Below, in pieces: positions 61,527 through 64,000 of a DNA stretch of 64,000 nt. The first letter of the stretch is position 1. Every line of letters begins with the position of its first letter. Source of the DNA: Lederbergia citrisecunda (lineage in GTDB: Bacteria; Bacillota; Bacilli; Bacillales; Bacillaceae_C); assembly GCF_018343695.1 (NCBI RefSeq), contig NZ_JAGYPJ010000001.1, positions 631,001-695,000 on the forward strand. The letters are read 5' to 3'. Made by a program: the position numbers and the translations under genes. The notes beneath the pieces were generated by a model. The model made no database searches and was not told the origin of the DNA. It worked only from the letters and a program-made list of their open reading frames with translations.

Positions 61527-63407
61527 TCAATACTTCCTATCATAATTAGCCAAAGCCAATAATGGAAAAATATATCGATAGCTATGATAACGAATGTAAA
61601 ATCCTCCACCCATTCCTTGACCGACAGGATAATCTGTAGTCCAGTCGTCCTTATCAATGGCTTCCATTAAATATGAAATCCCAGATTGAATTTCTGGAGT
61701 AGGTTGATCGTGAACTGCAATTAATGTATCAATTGCCCACGCCGTCTGTGTGATATTACTTGCACCTAGAGGGGTGTACGTACGGTTTGTATCACTTTTA
61801 CACGATTCGCCCCAGCCGCCGTCTTTATTCTGTATGTGCTTCAACCATTTTATTGCTTTTTGAATTTTGGCGTCAGTTGGATCTCCTCCCGATGCCATTA
61901 ACCCAGTAATCGCCGCCCATGTTCCATATATATAACATATTCCCCAACGTCCATACCATGACCCATCTTTTACTTGATGGTCCATTATCCATTCTTTCCC
62001 TCTATCCATCATTTTTGTATTTTTAGGCAAGTTCGTATAGAAGCCAAGAAACTCAAGGGTTCTGCCCGTTAAATCAGCACTACTCGGATCTGTCAATAAA
62101 AACCTTCCACCTTCAATGGGCAGCAAATTTAATATTTTTTTATCTACATTTCTTTCAAACGCTGGCCAACCACCGTCTGAATTTTGCATAGAGGTTACCC
62201 AATACACACCTTTATCCCACGATTCTCGATATCGTGCATCTTGTTGCACAAGTGGGGAAATGGCTCTTAATGATGCTGTTGTATCATCGACGTCGGGTTC
62301 TATCGTATTGATATCTGAAAATCCCCATCCGCCTGGAGGAATCCCGGGATTATGAATTGCCCAGTCCGCGTACTTATCTTGTTGTCTGCTAAGTAAATAT
62401 TCGTTTGCTTGTGAAATCATCCGATCATCAACTGAAACACCGGCCTTTTGAAGTGTAAAGCTAATTAAGGAAGTATTCCACACATTAGCGGTTGTATATT
62501 GCATATGCGTATGTCCGTCAATTTTACTTTTCATTGCCTTTAAGCCTTTGACAGCTTTAACGATAAGCGGATCTTTCCGTGAATGTCCTAATGACATTAA
62601 GGCAAAAATCATTAAAAATGTAGCGCTGAAATAATTATATAGAGTCCCATCTGGTTCTATACGATTAAGCATATATTGTTTTGCCTGTTGCATAGCGAGC
62701 GAGTGTATATGCTGTGGCAAGCCTATAATGCTTTTTACCCCTTGCTCAATTGATGATAATATACCTCTGGATTCACGAGTTTCTGTCCATTTAAAAAAAT
62801 CATCTGATCTGGAAATATATAAATCTGATAAATCTGGGCTCCTTTTTGTTTTTTTACTAAACTTATTATCGCCTAAAATCATTAGCGGTGCTAAATTAAC
62901 CCTTCCAAACGAAGAGATATCAAAAAAATTAATTGGAAAGGATGTAGGTAATAGAATAAACTCTACTGGTATTGGGAAGTGGGTCTTTTGCAGAGTTTGT
63001 CCGGTTAATGCAAGCATAACTTTCGTAAACATATGGGCTTTTTCAATGCCACCATGAGCCAGTATATATTCTTTGGCTTTACGAAGCTGTTCGTCTTTTT
63101 TTGTATAATAGCCTGAATAAAGAAGTGCATAGTAGGATTCTACCGTTGAGGTTACATTTCCTTCATCTTCATCATAAAACAACTTCCATGAACCGTTTTT
63201 TTCCTGTTTACTCAAAATCCGCTTCGTCAAATCCATTATCAACTCTTCATCATTTATTCCCAAAGTTCTTAATAAAATAATCATGTAAGCATCTGTAGAT
63301 ATCCCTGTATCAAACGCGTAACCCCAAGAACCATCACCCAATTGGTCATTTTGCAATGTATGGATCAAACTTTTTATATGTTCTTTTACATGATGCTTTT
63401 CCACCAT
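61527..63407 (-). CDS. sqhC: Squalene-hopene cyclase family, sporulene synthase-like
   Basis: A 626-residue triterpene cyclase with the catalytic acid motif DVDD (EPDVDDTTASLRA) and multiple QW repeats (QNDQLGDGSWGY, QKNGSW-like, QNSDGGWPAFE, QVKDGSWYGRWG, QNKDGGWGES). Length and family fit B. subtilis SqhC, which cyclises C35 tetraprenyl-curcumene to sporulene-type lipids in spores; squalene use is the alternative. ATG follows AAGGGAG. A sodF partner as in B. subtilis is not visible. Confidence 0.93.
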   Translation of the reverse strand: MVEKHHVKEHIKSLIHTLQNDQLGDGSWGYAFDTGISTDAYMIILLRTLGINDEELIMDLTKRILSKQEKNGSWKLFYDEDEGNVTSTVESYYALLYSGYYTKKDEQLRKAKEYILAHGGIEKAHMFTKVMLALTGQTLQKTHFPIPVEFILLPTSFPINFFDISSFGRVNLAPLMILGDNKFSKKTKRSPDLSDLYISRSDDFFKWTETRESRGILSSIEQGVKSIIGLPQHIHSLAMQQAKQYMLNRIEPDGTLYNYFSATFLMIFALMSLGHSRKDPLIVKAVKGLKAMKSKIDGHTHMQYTTANVWNTSLISFTLQKAGVSVDDRMISQANEYLLSRQQDKYADWAIHNPGIPPGGWGFSDINTIEPDVDDTTASLRAISPLVQQDARYRESWDKGVYWVTSMQNSDGGWPAFERNVDKKILNLLPIEGGRFLLTDPSSADLTGRTLEFLGFYTNLPKNTKMMDRGKEWIMDHQVKDGSWYGRWGICYIYGTWAAITGLMASGGDPTDAKIQKAIKWLKHIQNKDGGWGESCKSDTNRTYTPLGASNITQTAWAIDTLIAVHDQPTPEIQSGISYLMEAIDKDDWTTDYPVGQGMGGGFYIRYHSYRYIFPLLALANYDRKY

Positions 63408-63539
63408 AACAACTCCCTTATAGGTCTATATCCATAACATATTCCATAAAAAAATAAAGGATTCTCTATGGGGTGATCCATCATTTTTTTAAATAAAAAG
63501 TTAAAGGAAAGGCGAAAACTCCCAGAAAAATTAGTATAT

Positions 63540-64000
63540 ATGAAGTCGGAATTACTAAAAAAGCAAAGAAAGATTCCAGTAAACGAAATGTTTTTGACTT
63601 CGGAAGAAAAGCAAATCCTTCAAAATATTCGTTTGCAAACTGCTCGCTGGAATATAAATAACGTGACTAGGACAAAAGCATATCTTGATTTTTTTTGTAG
63701 TTATTCTGATATCCAGTGGGCATTTCTAGGACATATGGTTTCAAGGAATGGCGGCTGGAATATGACTGATTTAAAAGGGGATCTTATTTCCAAACTCATG
63801 AATGACGAAACTAAAAATGTGTTTTTTTCTTTTTTAGAACGTGGAAATTGGCTTATTTTTCAAGATGCTTTTCCGCAATTTTTATTGTATGCGGAATGCG
63901 TTCGAAGAAATAAAAATTTATTTTATCTACTTCCATATTTAAACGTATCGCTATTTATGCAAGTCATATGGGAGTATTATTGGCGCTTTCGGGATCGCTA
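63540..64000 (+). CDS. DUF2515 (YppC-like) protein, partial at window end
   Basis: The frame is open from 63477 to the window end. The segment NVTRTKAYLDFFCSYSDIQW, LGHMVSRNGGWNMTDLKGDL and FLERGNWLIFQDAFPQFLLY identify DUF2515 (YppC type; function unknown). ATG 63540 is the first standard start but has no ribosome site, while residues encoded upstream (63480-63539: Lys-rich, LNKKLKERRKLPEKLVY) look like family N-terminus. An ATC/ATT start near 63480 behind GGGGTG is possible. The 3' end lies outside the window. Confidence 0.8.
   Translation, partial: MKSELLKKQRKIPVNEMFLTSEEKQILQNIRLQTARWNINNVTRTKAYLDFFCSYSDIQWAFLGHMVSRNGGWNMTDLKGDLISKLMNDETKNVFFSFLERGNWLIFQDAFPQFLLYAECVRRNKNLFYLLPYLNVSLFMQVIWEYYWRFRDR

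Overview
The window is chromosomal DNA from an AT-rich, endospore-forming Gram-positive bacterium of the Bacillaceae. Evidence includes spore coat genes (cotO, cotZ), an accessory spoVA set, spoVIF, a sporulene-type squalene-hopene cyclase, Bacillus-style Shine-Dalgarno sites with GTG/TTG starts, and gene order matching the B. subtilis yis, yit, yja, yjb and yjc loci. It is not B. subtilis: ClpB is present, a TAXI-TRAP transporter is inserted, and the app/opp and thiamine operons found in this part of B. subtilis are missing. I cannot name the species.

Layout. 1-5.4 kb: tail of a DUF418 membrane protein, yisK-yisL, a PAS/GGDEF/EAL protein and a membrane-anchored alpha-amylase homologue that has lost its catalytic residues. 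5.4-14.2 kb: a short-chain dehydrogenase, yajQ, degV, yitT, small proteins, yitV, yitW and clpB. 14.4-22.5 kb: a yjaV-like gene, fabHA-fabF with a FapR operator, yjaZ, yjbA, trpS and a secreted DUF4015 glycosidase-like protein. 22.9-31 kb: the proteostasis and competence block spx, mecA, coiA, pepF, spxH, a lytic transglycosylase and a CYTH protein. 31.2-39 kb: relQ, nadK, an RluD-type pseudouridine synthase, prpE, mgtE, a CPA2 antiporter and fabI with a second FapR operator. 39.4-44.5 kb: sporulation genes. 44.8-47.9 kb: small unknown, MBL hydrolase and yjcF/G/H. 48-51.6 kb: a TAXI-TRAP transporter. 51.6-56 kb: a 21-bp tandem array, tRNA-Val(GAC), a decayed IS1182-type element and an MFS/PadR pair, followed by a second partial copy of the tRNA 3' end. 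56-64 kb: Ktr/Trk potassium transporter, a UbiA/MenA-type prenyltransferase with a perfect Rex-like operator, an NCS2 permease, YueD-type reductase, squalene-hopene cyclase and a partial DUF2515 gene.

Functional links. Spx, its adaptor SpxH, MecA and ClpB belong to regulated proteolysis and disaggregation. RelQ, NadK, PrpE and the CYTH protein act on nucleotide alarmones and cofactors. FabH, FabF and FabI are steps of type II fatty acid synthesis and share FapR-like operators. SpoVAC/D/Eb with a YhcN-type lipoprotein form an extra dipicolinic-acid channel set.

The most interesting points are the catalytically dead anchored amylase, two decaying intergenic repeat families (one supplying the 3' end of coiA), a compact promoter-hairpin unit upstream of trpS, alternative leader hairpins that could mask the mecA Shine-Dalgarno site, the 21-bp array, and the tRNA-Val bracketed island. 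I found no convincing wholly new multi-gene defence or metabolic system.
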